From the NCBI RefSeq assembly GCF_004331645.1, contig NZ_SJSK01000004.1, positions 124,001 to 188,000 of the forward strand: a stretch of 64,000 nt of DNA. The letters run 5' to 3'. A program made the position numbers and the translations under genes. Below, one piece after another: positions 27,010 to 36,616 of this stretch (position 1 is its first letter; every line of letters starts with the position of its first letter). The notes under the pieces were generated by a model. That model saw only the letters and a program-made list of their open reading frames with translations, was not told the origin of the DNA and searched no databases. This DNA comes from Pedobacter frigiditerrae. GTDB lineage: Bacteria; Bacteroidota; Bacteroidia; Sphingobacteriales; Sphingobacteriaceae.

Positions 27010-27518
27010 TACTTGTCGACAAGTACGACAATGAAATTGGACTTATGCCTAAAATGCAAGCACATATTGAAGGCGAGCTTCATCGTGCCTTTTCTATTTT
27101 CATATTTAATAGTAAAGGTCAGTTATTATTGCAACAAAGAGCTTTTGGCAAATATCATTCAGGTGGTAAATGGACAAATACTTGTTGTAGTCATCCCAGA
27201 TTGGGAGAAAGCAACTTAGCGGCAGCACATAGAAGGCTTAAAGAAGAAATGGGAATGAGCTGTGAGCTATCTTATGGTTTTAATTTCATTTACAAAGCCA
27301 GCGTAAATGAAGGAATTTTAGAACATGAGTTTGATCATGTTTATTTTGGAATCAGTGATGATTTGCCCGAAATTAATACGGAAGAAGTATCAGATTATAA
27401 ATATTTAGCTATAGAAGACCTGGCACAAGACCTATCGCACAAACCAGATTCATACACAGAATGGTTAAAGATTTGCTTTAATAAGGTTATAGAGTTCTAT
27501 CCTCAAATATATAAGTAA
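26994..27518 (+). CDS. idi: Isopentenyl-diphosphate delta-isomerase, type 1
   Basis: A 174-aa Nudix-fold isomerase that interconverts IPP and DMAPP, supplying precursors for carotenoids. The catalytic cysteine region is WTNTCCSHPRLGE, the Nudix helix is AAHRRLKEEMGM, and the metal/acid block is EHEFDHVYFG. Translation probably starts at the TTG at 26994, inside the end of the previous gene; the first in-frame ATG (MPKMQAH) would drop the conserved VILVDKYDNEIG start. The stop overlaps the crtZ start (TAATG). Confidence 0.93.
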   Translation: MAENVILVDKYDNEIGLMPKMQAHIEGELHRAFSIFIFNSKGQLLLQQRAFGKYHSGGKWTNTCCSHPRLGESNLAAAHRRLKEEMGMSCELSYGFNFIYKASVNEGILEHEFDHVYFGISDDLPEINTEEVSDYKYLAIEDLAQDLSHKPDSYTEWLKICFNKVIEFYPQIYK

Positions 27519-27988
27519 TGGAAACATTGGGTAACATAGGAATTGTAATAGGCACTTTCTTGGCGATGGAAGGAGTTGCTTGGCTAACGCACAAATACAT
27601 TATGCACGGCATATTTTGGTTTTTGCATAGAGACCATCATCAAAAAGATCATGACGATTTTTTAGAACGTAATGATTTCTTTTTCTTGATTTTTGCCATT
27701 CCAGGGATTGTTTGTCTAGCATTAGGTAATTTTTATAATTATCCAATTGCGTTACACGTTGGAATAGGTATTACCTTATATGGCATTTGCTATTTTTTGG
27801 TCCATGATATATTTATTCATCAGCGTTTTAAAATATTTAGAAATACAGACAATTGGTATTTTAAGGCGATTAGACGAGCACATAAAATGCACCATAAACA
27901 TCTCAATAAACAACATGGAGAGTGTTTTGGAATGCTTTGGGTGCCGTTTAAATATTTTATGGAAAGCAAAAAAACTAAAGCGGCATGA
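27518..27988 (+). CDS. crtZ: Beta-carotene 3-hydroxylase
   Basis: A 156-aa membrane di-iron hydroxylase that turns beta-carotene into zeaxanthin. The histidine clusters HKYIMHG, HRDHHQKDHDD and HKMHHKHLN provide the iron ligands. There are about four hydrophobic helices. The length matches short CrtZ forms (about 150-175). It is coupled to idi upstream and overlaps the cyclase gene downstream by 4 bp. Confidence 0.92.
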   Translation: METLGNIGIVIGTFLAMEGVAWLTHKYIMHGIFWFLHRDHHQKDHDDFLERNDFFFLIFAIPGIVCLALGNFYNYPIALHVGIGITLYGICYFLVHDIFIHQRFKIFRNTDNWYFKAIRRAHKMHHKHLNKQHGECFGMLWVPFKYFMESKKTKAA

Positions 27989-28674
27989 AATACACTTATT
28001 TATTGATTGATTTTTTCACCATTATCATTCCGTTTATATTTTCATTTCATCCTAAATTAAAGTTCCACCGAACCTGGAAATCTTTCTTCCCAGCAGTTAT
28101 TTTAACTGGCTTAGTTTTTATAGCTTGGGATATTTATTTTACTTACTTGGGGGTTTGGGGCTTCAACCCTACTTATACCATAGGGATAAAAATTGGCAAT
28201 TTACCCATCGAAGAAATCCTGTTTTTTCTTTGCATCCCCTATTCCTGCGTATTTACATATCACTGCCTCAATCTATTATTAGATCTTAATATTAACCAAA
28301 AATTAGAAAATATCCTTTCTATTTTGTTTATGATATTGGGGTTATCTGTTGGTTTTATTTTCTTAGATAAAATATATACAGCAGTGACTGCCTTTGGTTT
28401 TTTTGCCTTAATAGCTATCGCTAAATATATTTTAAGGGTAAATTGGTTAAGTAAGTTTTATTTCGTTTATCTCATTTTATTAATTCCATTTTTAATTGTA
28501 AATGGACTTTTAACAGGAACTGGCTTGGCAGCGCCAGTGGTTTGGTATAATAATACAGAGATTATTGGCATTAGAATTTTAACCATTCCTATAGAAGATG
28601 TTTTTTATGGGATGGATTTAATTTTACTGAATTTGATAATTTACTTGGGCATGGAGAATAAACTAAAAGCATAA
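27985..28674 (+). CDS. Lycopene beta-cyclase, fused CrtYc-CrtYd type
   Basis: A 229-aa integral membrane protein with about seven helices and two internal halves, each with the family signature: NLPIEEILFFLCIPY (73-87) and TIPIEDVFYG (~203-212). The glutamates in these motifs are the likely active-site residues. It is the single-chain version of the heterodimeric actinobacterial CrtYc/CrtYd and is common in Bacteroidota and archaea. It converts lycopene to beta-carotene, the substrate for CrtZ. It is the last gene of the operon; its stop codon lies in the terminator stem. Confidence 0.88.
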   Translation: MKYTYLLIDFFTIIIPFIFSFHPKLKFHRTWKSFFPAVILTGLVFIAWDIYFTYLGVWGFNPTYTIGIKIGNLPIEEILFFLCIPYSCVFTYHCLNLLLDLNINQKLENILSILFMILGLSVGFIFLDKIYTAVTAFGFFALIAIAKYILRVNWLSKFYFVYLILLIPFLIVNGLLTGTGLAAPVVWYNNTEIIGIRILTIPIEDVFYGMDLILLNLIIYLGMENKLKA

Positions 28675-28705
28675 AAAGCAACCAGAGGCGGTTGCTTTTT
28701 ATGCT
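28668..28705. terminator. Strong bidirectional terminator after the carotenoid operon
   Basis: A perfect 16-bp stem (AGCATAAAAAGCAACC and its complement) with a 6-base loop AGAGGC. Each strand ends in an A/T-rich run. The stem includes the stop codon of the cyclase gene and ends 4 bp before the stop of the convergent phosphatase gene, so it serves both. Confidence 0.85.
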
Positions 28706-28708
28706 TAA

Positions 28709-30064
28709 TTATTTCTTTGCCGGTGCGAGCAAGCCTGGATATAAAATCCCGTCTGTTTGAAGATTTAGATTCAATAACTTGGCAATTAATGGTGCAATGT
28801 CTTCCTGACCCATTAAAGGTAAAACAGTGCCTTGTTTAATCCCTTTACCAAAAGCAACAAAACCTGTTTGTATTTCTTTAAAATCTGTTGGCAGATAACC
28901 ATGTGTCCCTCCACTTGCTGGCGCAATCATGTCACCAGTTGCCGCGGCGCCAAAACTAAATCCTTGATTTGCCGCCAACGCCAAAAAAGCTGTAGGATCA
29001 CCTTGAGCCTTTGTTAAGGCTTCCTTATCTAACACATGAAACATTCTTTTAAAACCTTCTGGAAGTTGCTCAAGCGCTTGTTTTATTTTCTCTAAACTCG
29101 CTTTATCTTTTGGGTCTTTAAGGTGTAAAAAAGAAGAGCCACCACTTTGTTGGAAATAAGCTTTCCATCCTTCTTTATTTGCATCATCATATAAACCCAA
29201 TTTGGCTAACAACACGTTTGGCTTAAATTGAGTATGGATATCTACAAAACCATGATCGCCTGTAATGATAAAGGTGGTATTTTTACCATATCCTGCCGCT
29301 TCTACTGCATCCATAATGGTTTTTACGGCAACATCTGCACCTGCTACTGAAGACCTCACTTTATCACCGTCTCTACCTTGCTCGTGTTCAAAATGATCTA
29401 CAAGGGCAATGTGTATAGCCAAAAAGGCTGGCTTATAACGTTTCAAAATGTAAGCTGCCATTCTAGCTTTATTCTGATCGCTGGTATAATAATCCAACGT
29501 TGCTCCATATTCGGCGAATTTGCCTATTGCATAATCTTGTACTTCTTGAAAAAGCGCTTTAGGGTTAGATTCTTGTAGCATTGCTTTAATCTCATCTTTT
29601 TTCTCGCCTTTATCCTTTGGTAAAATCACATATTCTGGTAAATTATAATCAATAGGTGCGCCAACAGTTACGGGCCAGCTTACTCCTGCTGTGGTTAAAC
29701 CTGCTTCTTTTGCAGCTGTCCAAATGGTTGGCACTTTAATATCCTTGTAATACCAAAACCACTTACCCGAAATACCTAAAGGCTCAACAGGTGTATTGTA
29801 ATAAATACCGTGTTTGGCTGGCAACACACCGCTTACCATGGTAGTATGGGAAGGATAAGTTACAGTGGGAAAACTTCCTCTTACACCCTCTGCGTATGAA
29901 CCCGTTTGCATAGCCTGACGGATGTTAACCATCCCCCATTGTGGATCTAAATAAAATTCAGGTCGTAACCCATCAATACTAATGAGCACTACGTGATTTT
30001 CTTGGGCACTTGCTTGGTTTATCGAATACCAGCATAAAAGGATAAGGGCAAATATTTTTTTCAT
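28709..30064 (-). CDS. Alkaline phosphatase-superfamily ectonucleotide pyrophosphatase/phosphodiesterase
   Basis: A 451-aa secreted hydrolase with signal peptide ending NQASA. The active-site blocks are VVLISIDGLRPEF (metal Asp 31), FPTVTYPSHTTMVSG with nucleophile Thr 69, and ITGDHGF for the second metal. This pattern fits nucleotide pyrophosphatase/phosphodiesterases, which cleave nucleotide or lipid phosphodiesters in the periplasm. The length is normal. It is monocistronic and shares its terminator with the carotenoid operon. Confidence 0.88.
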   Translation of the reverse strand: MKKIFALILLCWYSINQASAQENHVVLISIDGLRPEFYLDPQWGMVNIRQAMQTGSYAEGVRGSFPTVTYPSHTTMVSGVLPAKHGIYYNTPVEPLGISGKWFWYYKDIKVPTIWTAAKEAGLTTAGVSWPVTVGAPIDYNLPEYVILPKDKGEKKDEIKAMLQESNPKALFQEVQDYAIGKFAEYGATLDYYTSDQNKARMAAYILKRYKPAFLAIHIALVDHFEHEQGRDGDKVRSSVAGADVAVKTIMDAVEAAGYGKNTTFIITGDHGFVDIHTQFKPNVLLAKLGLYDDANKEGWKAYFQQSGGSSFLHLKDPKDKASLEKIKQALEQLPEGFKRMFHVLDKEALTKAQGDPTAFLALAANQGFSFGAAATGDMIAPASGGTHGYLPTDFKEIQTGFVAFGKGIKQGTVLPLMGQEDIAPLIAKLLNLNLQTDGILYPGLLAPAKK

Positions 30065-30171
30065 GTTTATTATTTTACCACGAAAGTATCGGCCTAAAAT
30101 GCCCTTAAGGTTTTATAAACATTAAGAAAATGTTAACCTGATCAAAGGTTCATAATGCTGAAAAGGATTTT

Positions 30172-30241
30172 AAACGCAAAGGACGCCAAGGGCGCAAAGC
30201 TTGGCAAATAATTTCTTCTTGCTCTTTGTTCTTTGCGGTTT
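30172..30241. repeat. AAACGCAAAG...CTTTGCGGTTT repeat in the 30065-30412 gap
   Basis: The 348-bp gap 30065-30412 contains no supported gene. Its left part holds an imperfect inverted repeat with arms AAACGCAAAGGACGC and TTCTTTGCGGTTT, containing several AAGGNCGC(A) units. This is a common kind of degenerate Bacteroidota intergenic repeat. A short ORF across this region has no family features and is not called. Confidence 0.45.
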
Positions 30242-30304
30242 ATTTTTTTTGTGAACTGTGCAGGAAAACCAGCTATGGAATACTGCCTTTGTTATTTAAA
30301 CCTG

Positions 30305-30322
30305 TCCCGATAGTTATCGGGA
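30305..30322. repeat. Short palindrome TCCCGATA...TATCGGGA
   Basis: An 18-bp palindrome (TCCCGATA, GT, TATCGGGA) in the same gap. The CCCGATAGNTATCGGG core is a frequent Bacteroidota intergenic element. No function can be assigned. Confidence 0.45.
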
Positions 30323-30412
30323 GAAACGGAAAGTCTCAATTCTTTATTGAGCTTGGAGTTAAAAGCAGTACCAACTTGCCAAAAACCACTACCATTCGTT
30401 TTCGAATTTAAA

Positions 30413-31258
30413 TTATAACTTGGTCTGATTCAGCGTTGGTGTTTTACTGGCGTTAACCTGAAAAGTGTTTATTTTATCATCTTCAGTTATCTCTACCATT
30501 CTGAAACCCTTATAATTGGTGCCCCAGTTACCGCCAATATGCGCATCAAAAAAGTGTGGTAATTTGTTAGTATAAAATACCGAATCAAGACTATGATCAT
30601 GGCCATGGAAAACTGCCTTCACATTAGAATAACCATGCAGCAAACTCACCGTGTCCTTACATTCAACAAACGGACTTTCTGGCACCCAAAAGTGAGGTGG
30701 GATATGCAAAATCACAAACACCGTTTTTAATGAACTAAATTTGTCTAGTTCTTTTTTCAGGAATGCATTATCCGGACAACGGTAAGTACCTTTTGTATCA
30801 GATGTGTTGGCTAATACAAAACCCACTCCATTTTTTTGGAAACTATAATTGTCTTCATAACCAAACGCGGCTTTCCAAATGGCAGCATCTGCATGATCGT
30901 GATTACCTGGCACAGCATACACAGGCATCTTTAATCGATCATGGTATTGTTTTTTCAGTTCGGGCAACAATGCTGGCGCATCGTGCACCAAATCTCCATT
31001 AAAGATTAAAAAATCAATTGGTTCCTCTGCGTGAGTTTCATTTACCCATTGTACAAAATTCTCATGATCCTTTTTAAAATCAGTCCCTGGCTGACCGTAA
31101 TGTCCATCTGAAGCAATGGCAAAGCGTAGTTTCTTAACGGGATTAAATTGCTGGGCCGTAGTAGTACCTACGCTCGCAACTGCTTTAATGGCTGGTGCAA
31201 AACAGGCCATCGCTAATCCTGCTAAGCTTCCTTTAATAAAAAATCTTCTATCAGACAT
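30413..31258 (-). CDS. Secreted calcineurin-like metallophosphoesterase
   Basis: A 281-aa phosphoesterase. The N-terminus DRRFFIKGSLAGLAM resembles a twin-arginine export signal, fitting a metalloprotein folded before export. All metal motifs are present in order: SDGHYGQ, FNGDLVHD, PGNHDHAD, LHIPPHF and HGHDHSLD. The substrate is a phosphomonoester or diester of unknown type. It is divergent from the ECF sigma gene at 31472. Part of a second copy survives at 37560-37633, beyond the sigma/TonB unit. Confidence 0.85.
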   Translation of the reverse strand: MSDRRFFIKGSLAGLAMACFAPAIKAVASVGTTTAQQFNPVKKLRFAIASDGHYGQPGTDFKKDHENFVQWVNETHAEEPIDFLIFNGDLVHDAPALLPELKKQYHDRLKMPVYAVPGNHDHADAAIWKAAFGYEDNYSFQKNGVGFVLANTSDTKGTYRCPDNAFLKKELDKFSSLKTVFVILHIPPHFWVPESPFVECKDTVSLLHGYSNVKAVFHGHDHSLDSVFYTNKLPHFFDAHIGGNWGTNYKGFRMVEITEDDKINTFQVNASKTPTLNQTKL

Positions 31259-31442
31259 AACCTTTAATAAATCAATTTCAATATTAGCCTATACATAAAA
31301 ACTTGACATCAAATCTATGTTATTTATAGATTAAGACTAATATCCAAAATAAAAATTATTTCTATCCGTGTGTCTTATACTTTCATAGCTATAAGGCTGA
31401 TGTGAGCCTCATTTCTTAACATTCTATTAATATCTCCAACAT

Positions 31443-31450
31443 TATCTTTG
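31443..31450 (+). promoter_or_regulatory. -7 box of the ECF sigma operon
   Basis: TATCTTTG matches the Bacteroidota housekeeping -7 consensus TAnnTTTG and lies 21 bp before the chosen ATG at 31472. The -33 element is not clear. Confidence 0.5.
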
Positions 31451-31471
31451 CCCAGGTTAAATACCAAGCAA

Positions 31472-32089
31472 ATGGAACACTTAGGCGAACAGGAACTTCT
31501 GCAGCTGATCAGGACTGATGATTATACTGCTTTTGAAGAATTGCATCGCCGTTATTATAAATCTTTGTTTACCCTAGCTGCTAAAAAGATTGGGGACCAA
31601 GATGACGCTTATGATTTGATGCAGGATATGTTTATTGAACTTTGGGAAAAACGAAGAACATTTTCAATTAACAATCCATTGCAGAACTATCTCAAAAATA
31701 GGCTCTGGTTTAAGCTTTCCGGTTATTTTAGAACTAAAGGATTCAAAGAAAAACATTTCCGCAATTTTACCGATTTTTTACAACAGCAACACGCTATCGC
31801 TCCTTATATGGACCAGCAGGAAATGCGGGAAATGGACCTTCAATACGAAGTTGTAATGGAAGTAATTAACCGAACCATTGCAGAAATGCCCGATAAAATG
31901 AGGAAAGTTTTTCTGCTGAGCCGCAGCAATCAATATTCTATTTTAGAGATTGCCCAACAGCTCAATATCTCTCCAAAAACAGTTAAGAATCAAATTAACA
32001 TTGCACTTAACCGTATTAGGCAGGCTACCTCCGATCCTTCTATCTCTGCTTTGGAACTTATTATTTTAATTTGGTTAACAATTAGATAA
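31472..32089 (+). CDS. ECF sigma factor, FecI type
   Basis: A 205-aa extracytoplasmic-function sigma factor. Region 2 (residues ~15-90) includes DAYDLMQDMFIELWEKRR. Region 4 (~130-185) has the helix-turn-helix SILEIAQQLNISPKTVKNQI. I took the ATG at 471 bp past 31 kb (31472, MEHLGEQELL) over a TTG 24 bp upstream that overlaps the -7 box. With the FecR gene 58 bp downstream and a TonB receptor after it, it forms a typical cell-surface signalling unit that turns on its own uptake genes. Confidence 0.92.
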   Translation: MEHLGEQELLQLIRTDDYTAFEELHRRYYKSLFTLAAKKIGDQDDAYDLMQDMFIELWEKRRTFSINNPLQNYLKNRLWFKLSGYFRTKGFKEKHFRNFTDFLQQQHAIAPYMDQQEMREMDLQYEVVMEVINRTIAEMPDKMRKVFLLSRSNQYSILEIAQQLNISPKTVKNQINIALNRIRQATSDPSISALELIILIWLTIR

Positions 32090-32147
32090 CACAAACTTAA
32101 CGATTAGTTTCTGGGCCTTTTAGCTAAGTACTGCTTATTACTATTGT

Positions 32148-33116
32148 ATGCAGGAAAGAAATCAACTTATAGTACTTTTTCAAAAATATCAGCAGGGCTT
32201 GGTAAATGAAGAAGAAAAAACGATGATCGCACGCTGGCTCATCCAACTAGAGCTAATGGGAGAGCAGCTAACGCCAATAGAATTACAGGCCAAGGCAACA
32301 CTTTCAAGAAGCGAACTTAAAAACCTCTTCTTCCCTACCGAAATACCCAAAGTAAAAGTTGTACGTTTCCCAGTTTGGTTAAAATCGATAGCTGCAAGTC
32401 TCTTCATCGCAGTTGCTTTTGGAACCATTTATTACGCCAATCATCATGAAAAGGAGTTACCACTCCTAAATACCTTCCAGCAAACAGTTACGCAAATTGG
32501 TGAAATGAAGGTCATTACCTTACCCGATGGTTCAAAAATTACTTTGAACAACCAGAGTAGGTTAAAATATCCCGCTCGCTTTAGTGAAAAAACTAGAGAA
32601 GTTCATTTAACTGGAGAAGCATTTTTTGAAGTCGTACATGATTCCAAAAAACCTTTCAAGGTTTTTACTGACAAGCTGAACATACAGGTATTGGGTACTT
32701 CCTTTAACGTAACTGCCTACCCAGAGGATGAGCAAATATCAGTTGCAGTAGCAACAGGGAAAGTTGGAGTAATGGATAAAAGCAACAAACAAACTGCTGC
32801 ACAATTATTACTTCCAGGAGATCGACTTTCTTATCACCGTCTGAATCAAAAATTTAGCAACTCTAAATTGGCAATCTCAGACATCAACTCCTGGGATGTA
32901 GGGAAACTAGTGTTTAAAAATGAAACGCTTGAACAAATTACCAAACAATTACAACGCTACTACAGCGTAAAATTCGTATTCAAAAATGATTCTTTACTCA
33001 AGAGACAAATCAGCCTAAGAACAAATAACCAGCAACTAGCAACGCTAATGAAGGCTTTAAGTCTTTCTGGTAATTTCCGTTACAAAATTGAAGGCGACCA
33101 AATTACACTTTGGTAA
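32148..33116 (+). CDS. FecR-family anti-sigma factor
   Basis: A 322-aa inner-membrane regulator. A cytoplasmic N-terminus (~1-75) binds the sigma factor, a single helix (~82-100, IAASLFIAVAFGTIYYA) spans the membrane, and the periplasmic FecR domain follows (ITLPDGSKITLNNQSRLKYP, VHLTGEAFFEV, KPFKVFTDKLNIQVLGTSFNV). The C-terminal ~70 residues (LEQITKQLQRYYSVKFVF) are the secretin/STN-like part that meets the receptor's signalling domain. It transmits receptor occupancy to the sigma factor upstream. Confidence 0.92.
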   Translation: MQERNQLIVLFQKYQQGLVNEEEKTMIARWLIQLELMGEQLTPIELQAKATLSRSELKNLFFPTEIPKVKVVRFPVWLKSIAASLFIAVAFGTIYYANHHEKELPLLNTFQQTVTQIGEMKVITLPDGSKITLNNQSRLKYPARFSEKTREVHLTGEAFFEVVHDSKKPFKVFTDKLNIQVLGTSFNVTAYPEDEQISVAVATGKVGVMDKSNKQTAAQLLLPGDRLSYHRLNQKFSNSKLAISDINSWDVGKLVFKNETLEQITKQLQRYYSVKFVFKNDSLLKRQISLRTNNQQLATLMKALSLSGNFRYKIEGDQITLW

Positions 33117-33187
33117 GCACAATTAAATGAAGAAAAGGAGGAACAAGCCTATGTAAAACAATCGTCCATTCCTATCAGAATAAAAAA

Positions 33188-33215
33188 GAGCGAAAGTGGT
33201 GGAACACTTCCGCTC
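33188..33215 (+). terminator. Hairpin between fecR and the TonB receptor gene
   Basis: GAGCGAAAGTG and CACTTCCGCTC pair with one mismatch in the 156-bp gap between the FecR and receptor genes. There is no strong T-run, so it may attenuate rather than stop readthrough, or separate the regulator and receptor transcripts. Confidence 0.4.
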
Positions 33216-33272
33216 AAATACAAGTTTTTCTGATCCATCATTTTTCAAGACAATAAACCATTTAAAAAAACC

Positions 33273-36200
33273 ATGCACAATTCTACAAAAATTAATGTAA
33301 TTAAACTGCTTTTTGCGATGACGAGATTTACCTTTCTGGTAACTATACTATCCATTACCTTAACAGGAGTGCTGTTGGGCGCTGAGGCAAAATCTCAAGA
33401 TTTAAACAAAGTTAAAATAACCTTTGCAGCCAAAAATACCACTATAGCCAAGCTATTTGAAAAAATAGAGCAGCAAACTGGCTTCGCCTTTTCTTTTGCC
33501 AAAAAAATTGGCGATCAGTCCATTGTATCATTCCAGGCAAAAGACATGTTATTATCTGACATACTAAAGGAACTAGCAATAGTTAAACGTCTTAAATTCA
33601 CACAGTTTGACGAACTTATCGCCGTTAGTGAGCTACCAATACCTCCAAAACCAGGCCGTATATCTGGAAAAGTAACAGACGATAGAGGTGAGCCTTTGCC
33701 AGGCGCATCCATCAAGATCATAGAAACTGGGCAGGTGGCTCAGAGCAATACCGATGGGAGCTATGTCATTAACCTCCAACCTGGCATATATACCCTAGAA
33801 TATAGCTATATCTCTTTTCAAACCCAGCGCGTTACAGAGGTAGCTGTTACAGAAAATCGAAATACGCCATTAAATATCTCGTTAAAAACTGCTTCAAATG
33901 GACTAAAAGAGATTGTTATCACCTCTGATTACAAAAAGGCATCTATTGCGAGCCTATATAAACTGCAGCAAAATACAGCTTACCTGTCAGATGGAATTTC
34001 TGCCGAGCAAATCAGTGCTACTCCAGACAAACATGTCGGTGAAACCTTAAAACGCATTACTGGGGTAAGTACAACCGATAACAGAAGAGTTGTGGTCCGT
34101 GGTATTGCCGAACGCTATAACGTTTCACTTTTAAACGGAAGTACATTGCCTAGTACTAGTGTGCAGCAACGAGATTTTGAATTTAACCTGATCCCTACAA
34201 ATTTGGTAGAGAATATAGTGGTCGCCAAATCTATGACAGCAGATATGCCTTATGGCTTTGCAGGAGGATTGATACAGATTACTACTAAATCGGTACCTAA
34301 CGAGAATTTTCTGTCCTTTAGTGCAGGAACTTCGTTTAACTCACTCACAACTGGAAAAGATTTTATGGGTTATGGCAGAGGAAAGTATGATTATTTTGGT
34401 TTTGATGACGGCGAAAGGGATCATTTTCCTGAAGGAATATTTAATCTTGGTGGATTTGACCCTAGGTTATCAGATGCACAAAACAAAATAAAGGCCGCTC
34501 AAGTTGGCGAGCAGAATAAAAGAATTGGTGGCACAGAAAGATTGGGCACCAGAATTTTTAAAGCCATGCCTTCTCAAAACTACCAGGTGAGCTTGGGCAG
34601 ATCTTATGCGCTAGACAGTACAAGTAGAAAAAGAATTGGATTTGTAGCATCGGCAAGCTACCGTAATACCCAATCTAACGATGAAATTGCTAGCATGCGT
34701 AGAGGAGATTGGAGCCAACAACCAGTCAGGGGCGATGACCCGACCGATATAAATACTGGAAATATATATGGTTTTAACACTACGATGGCCTTACTTGTAA
34801 ATGGTGGTTTTAAAACGCCAAGCCATCAAATCAATACCTATAATCTGTACACTCGTATTTTTGATAATAGGTTTAGCAGGATCACAGGTTGGAGCCATGA
34901 AAACCCTAAAAACGATGGCGACATGAAATTTCCAGGTACAGCAGAAGATGATCGCCCTAAATTTACCGACCTGTTGCAAAACAAATTGAGTAGCACGCAT
35001 AAAATTGGAAAAATAAAAATAGAATGGAGTGCAGCAAGAACCGTTTTGAAGTCGATAGAAAAAGATGCCGTATCAGCATCGATTAATACTCGCGAAATTG
35101 GCAACATGGCTCCATTTTCTTATTATGTACCAAATAGTTATTCAGATCCAGGTTTTGGCGCTGTACATCGGGATCAATATACTTTTAGAGAACAAAATTT
35201 TGATGCAATTCTTAATGTATCTTATGATTTTAGAATTGGCAGCACCTCACATACATTTAAAACTGGTGTAAACTACTTAAAGAAACACGCCGAATTTAAT
35301 TGGGGAATATTACCGATCAGTATCGGATCCAAGTCAACCGTACCAATAGCCCAAATTCCAATCCAACAATGGGGAAATTACATGGATATGAGTGGACCAG
35401 GAAGTAACCTATTCTATTTTCCAGCTAATTATTCCTTAAATAAATTTGAGGCTGAAAGTGCCAATAAAGGTGGTTTCGTAATGATGGACCATAAGTTTTT
35501 TTCTAACCTGAGAATAGTTTATGGTTTAAGAGCAGATTATTACAAGTTGGATACAGTAGTAAACGCTGCCAGTTTATTAAGAGATAAAAATAACAGATTG
35601 ATATTTGCAGAAGAAAAAGACTGGCGTGTCATGCCATCTGCCAATATCACCTATAGCCCTGTTAAAGAGTTAAATATAAGAGCCTCTTATGCTAAATCGG
35701 CAGTAAGGCCAGGTATGATGGAAAATTCTAGATTCTCTCGTTTCGATCCTGATTATGGTTCACAAGTAAAAAGTAGTGGTGTATCGAGTACCATTATAGA
35801 TAATTATGATGCCAAGATAGAATTGTTTCCAGGAGCTGGAGAGTTATTATCAGTAGGCTATTTCTATAAATATTTAGACAAGCCAGCAGAATTTTACCGT
35901 TTAGACAGGGAAAATAATGGAGTAGGTTATATCAATATTACTAATTCTGATTGGGCAAAAGTAAAAGGATGGGAATTTGAGCTGCGTAAAAGCCTTGGTT
36001 TTCTTGCTGATAAAGTTCCTTTCTTGGGCAATGTATTTTTGAGTGGCAACCTAACGCTCCAAAAATCTACAGTGAGGGCAAGAGAACTGCAAGTTAAGGT
36101 ATTGGCAGATAACACAGATTCTTTATATTATACCTATATCAAACATCCTCGTGCACTTTACGGCCAGGTGCCCTTGCTTTACAATGCAGGATTGCAATAT

Positions 36201-36605
36201 GTGGGCAAAAAACTGGGACTTAACATAACCTATAATCATGCAGGCTATAAAACTTTTATTACAGCCAGTCAACCAAATTTGGTGGAATATGAAAGACCAC
36301 GTTCCCAGTTTGATGCACAGATCAGCTATAAATTCCTAAAAGGAAAAATGGAATCGAGACTGAACATGAGTAACCTACTGAATGCTCCTTTCAGGCATTT
36401 CATTAACGATGGAAGCACTTTTGACATTATACCTGATGGTGTAGGTGAAGAATGGCAAGACAGGTATAAATATAAATTTGGCTTCACTGAAAAATTTGAA
36501 GAAGGTTATGTAGATCCATTAACCAATAGGCGAGTTGGCGACAGGCAAAGTTCTACCCGTTACTTGGGCACCACATTTAGCTTATCTCTTACCTATAACC
36601 TTTAA
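33273..36605 (+). CDS. TonB-dependent transducer with STN and carboxypeptidase-like domains
   Basis: An 1110-aa outer-membrane receptor. In order: long signal peptide ending ~residue 45, a Secretin/TonB N-terminal (STN) signalling domain (~50-115), a CarboxypepD_reg beta-sandwich (~130-210, ISGKVTDDRGEPLPGASI), the plug (~235-350) and the beta-barrel ending SLSLTYNL. The STN domain fits control by the FecI/FecR pair upstream. There is no SusD gene next door, so glycan import of the Sus type is unlikely. The lipoprotein gene 11 bp downstream is probably its surface partner. Confidence 0.9.
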   Translation: MHNSTKINVIKLLFAMTRFTFLVTILSITLTGVLLGAEAKSQDLNKVKITFAAKNTTIAKLFEKIEQQTGFAFSFAKKIGDQSIVSFQAKDMLLSDILKELAIVKRLKFTQFDELIAVSELPIPPKPGRISGKVTDDRGEPLPGASIKIIETGQVAQSNTDGSYVINLQPGIYTLEYSYISFQTQRVTEVAVTENRNTPLNISLKTASNGLKEIVITSDYKKASIASLYKLQQNTAYLSDGISAEQISATPDKHVGETLKRITGVSTTDNRRVVVRGIAERYNVSLLNGSTLPSTSVQQRDFEFNLIPTNLVENIVVAKSMTADMPYGFAGGLIQITTKSVPNENFLSFSAGTSFNSLTTGKDFMGYGRGKYDYFGFDDGERDHFPEGIFNLGGFDPRLSDAQNKIKAAQVGEQNKRIGGTERLGTRIFKAMPSQNYQVSLGRSYALDSTSRKRIGFVASASYRNTQSNDEIASMRRGDWSQQPVRGDDPTDINTGNIYGFNTTMALLVNGGFKTPSHQINTYNLYTRIFDNRFSRITGWSHENPKNDGDMKFPGTAEDDRPKFTDLLQNKLSSTHKIGKIKIEWSAARTVLKSIEKDAVSASINTREIGNMAPFSYYVPNSYSDPGFGAVHRDQYTFREQNFDAILNVSYDFRIGSTSHTFKTGVNYLKKHAEFNWGILPISIGSKSTVPIAQIPIQQWGNYMDMSGPGSNLFYFPANYSLNKFEAESANKGGFVMMDHKFFSNLRIVYGLRADYYKLDTVVNAASLLRDKNNRLIFAEEKDWRVMPSANITYSPVKELNIRASYAKSAVRPGMMENSRFSRFDPDYGSQVKSSGVSSTIIDNYDAKIELFPGAGELLSVGYFYKYLDKPAEFYRLDRENNGVGYINITNSDWAKVKGWEFELRKSLGFLADKVPFLGNVFLSGNLTLQKSTVRARELQVKVLADNTDSLYYTYIKHPRALYGQVPLLYNAGLQYVGKKLGLNITYNHAGYKTFITASQPNLVEYERPRSQFDAQISYKFLKGKMESRLNMSNLLNAPFRHFINDGSTFDIIPDGVGEEWQDRYKYKFGFTEKFEEGYVDPLTNRRVGDRQSSTRYLGTTFSLSLTYNL

Positions 36606-36616
36606 TTATACAAATC

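Noticed and set aside
30226..30411. A 61-aa ORF in the gap before the metallophosphoesterase gene
   Set aside because: It covers a degenerate repeat and a palindrome and shows no family features, so it is not called.
31448..32089. TTG start at 31448 for the ECF sigma gene
   Set aside because: It overlaps the TATCTTTG box, and the ATG at 31472 begins the conserved sigma region.
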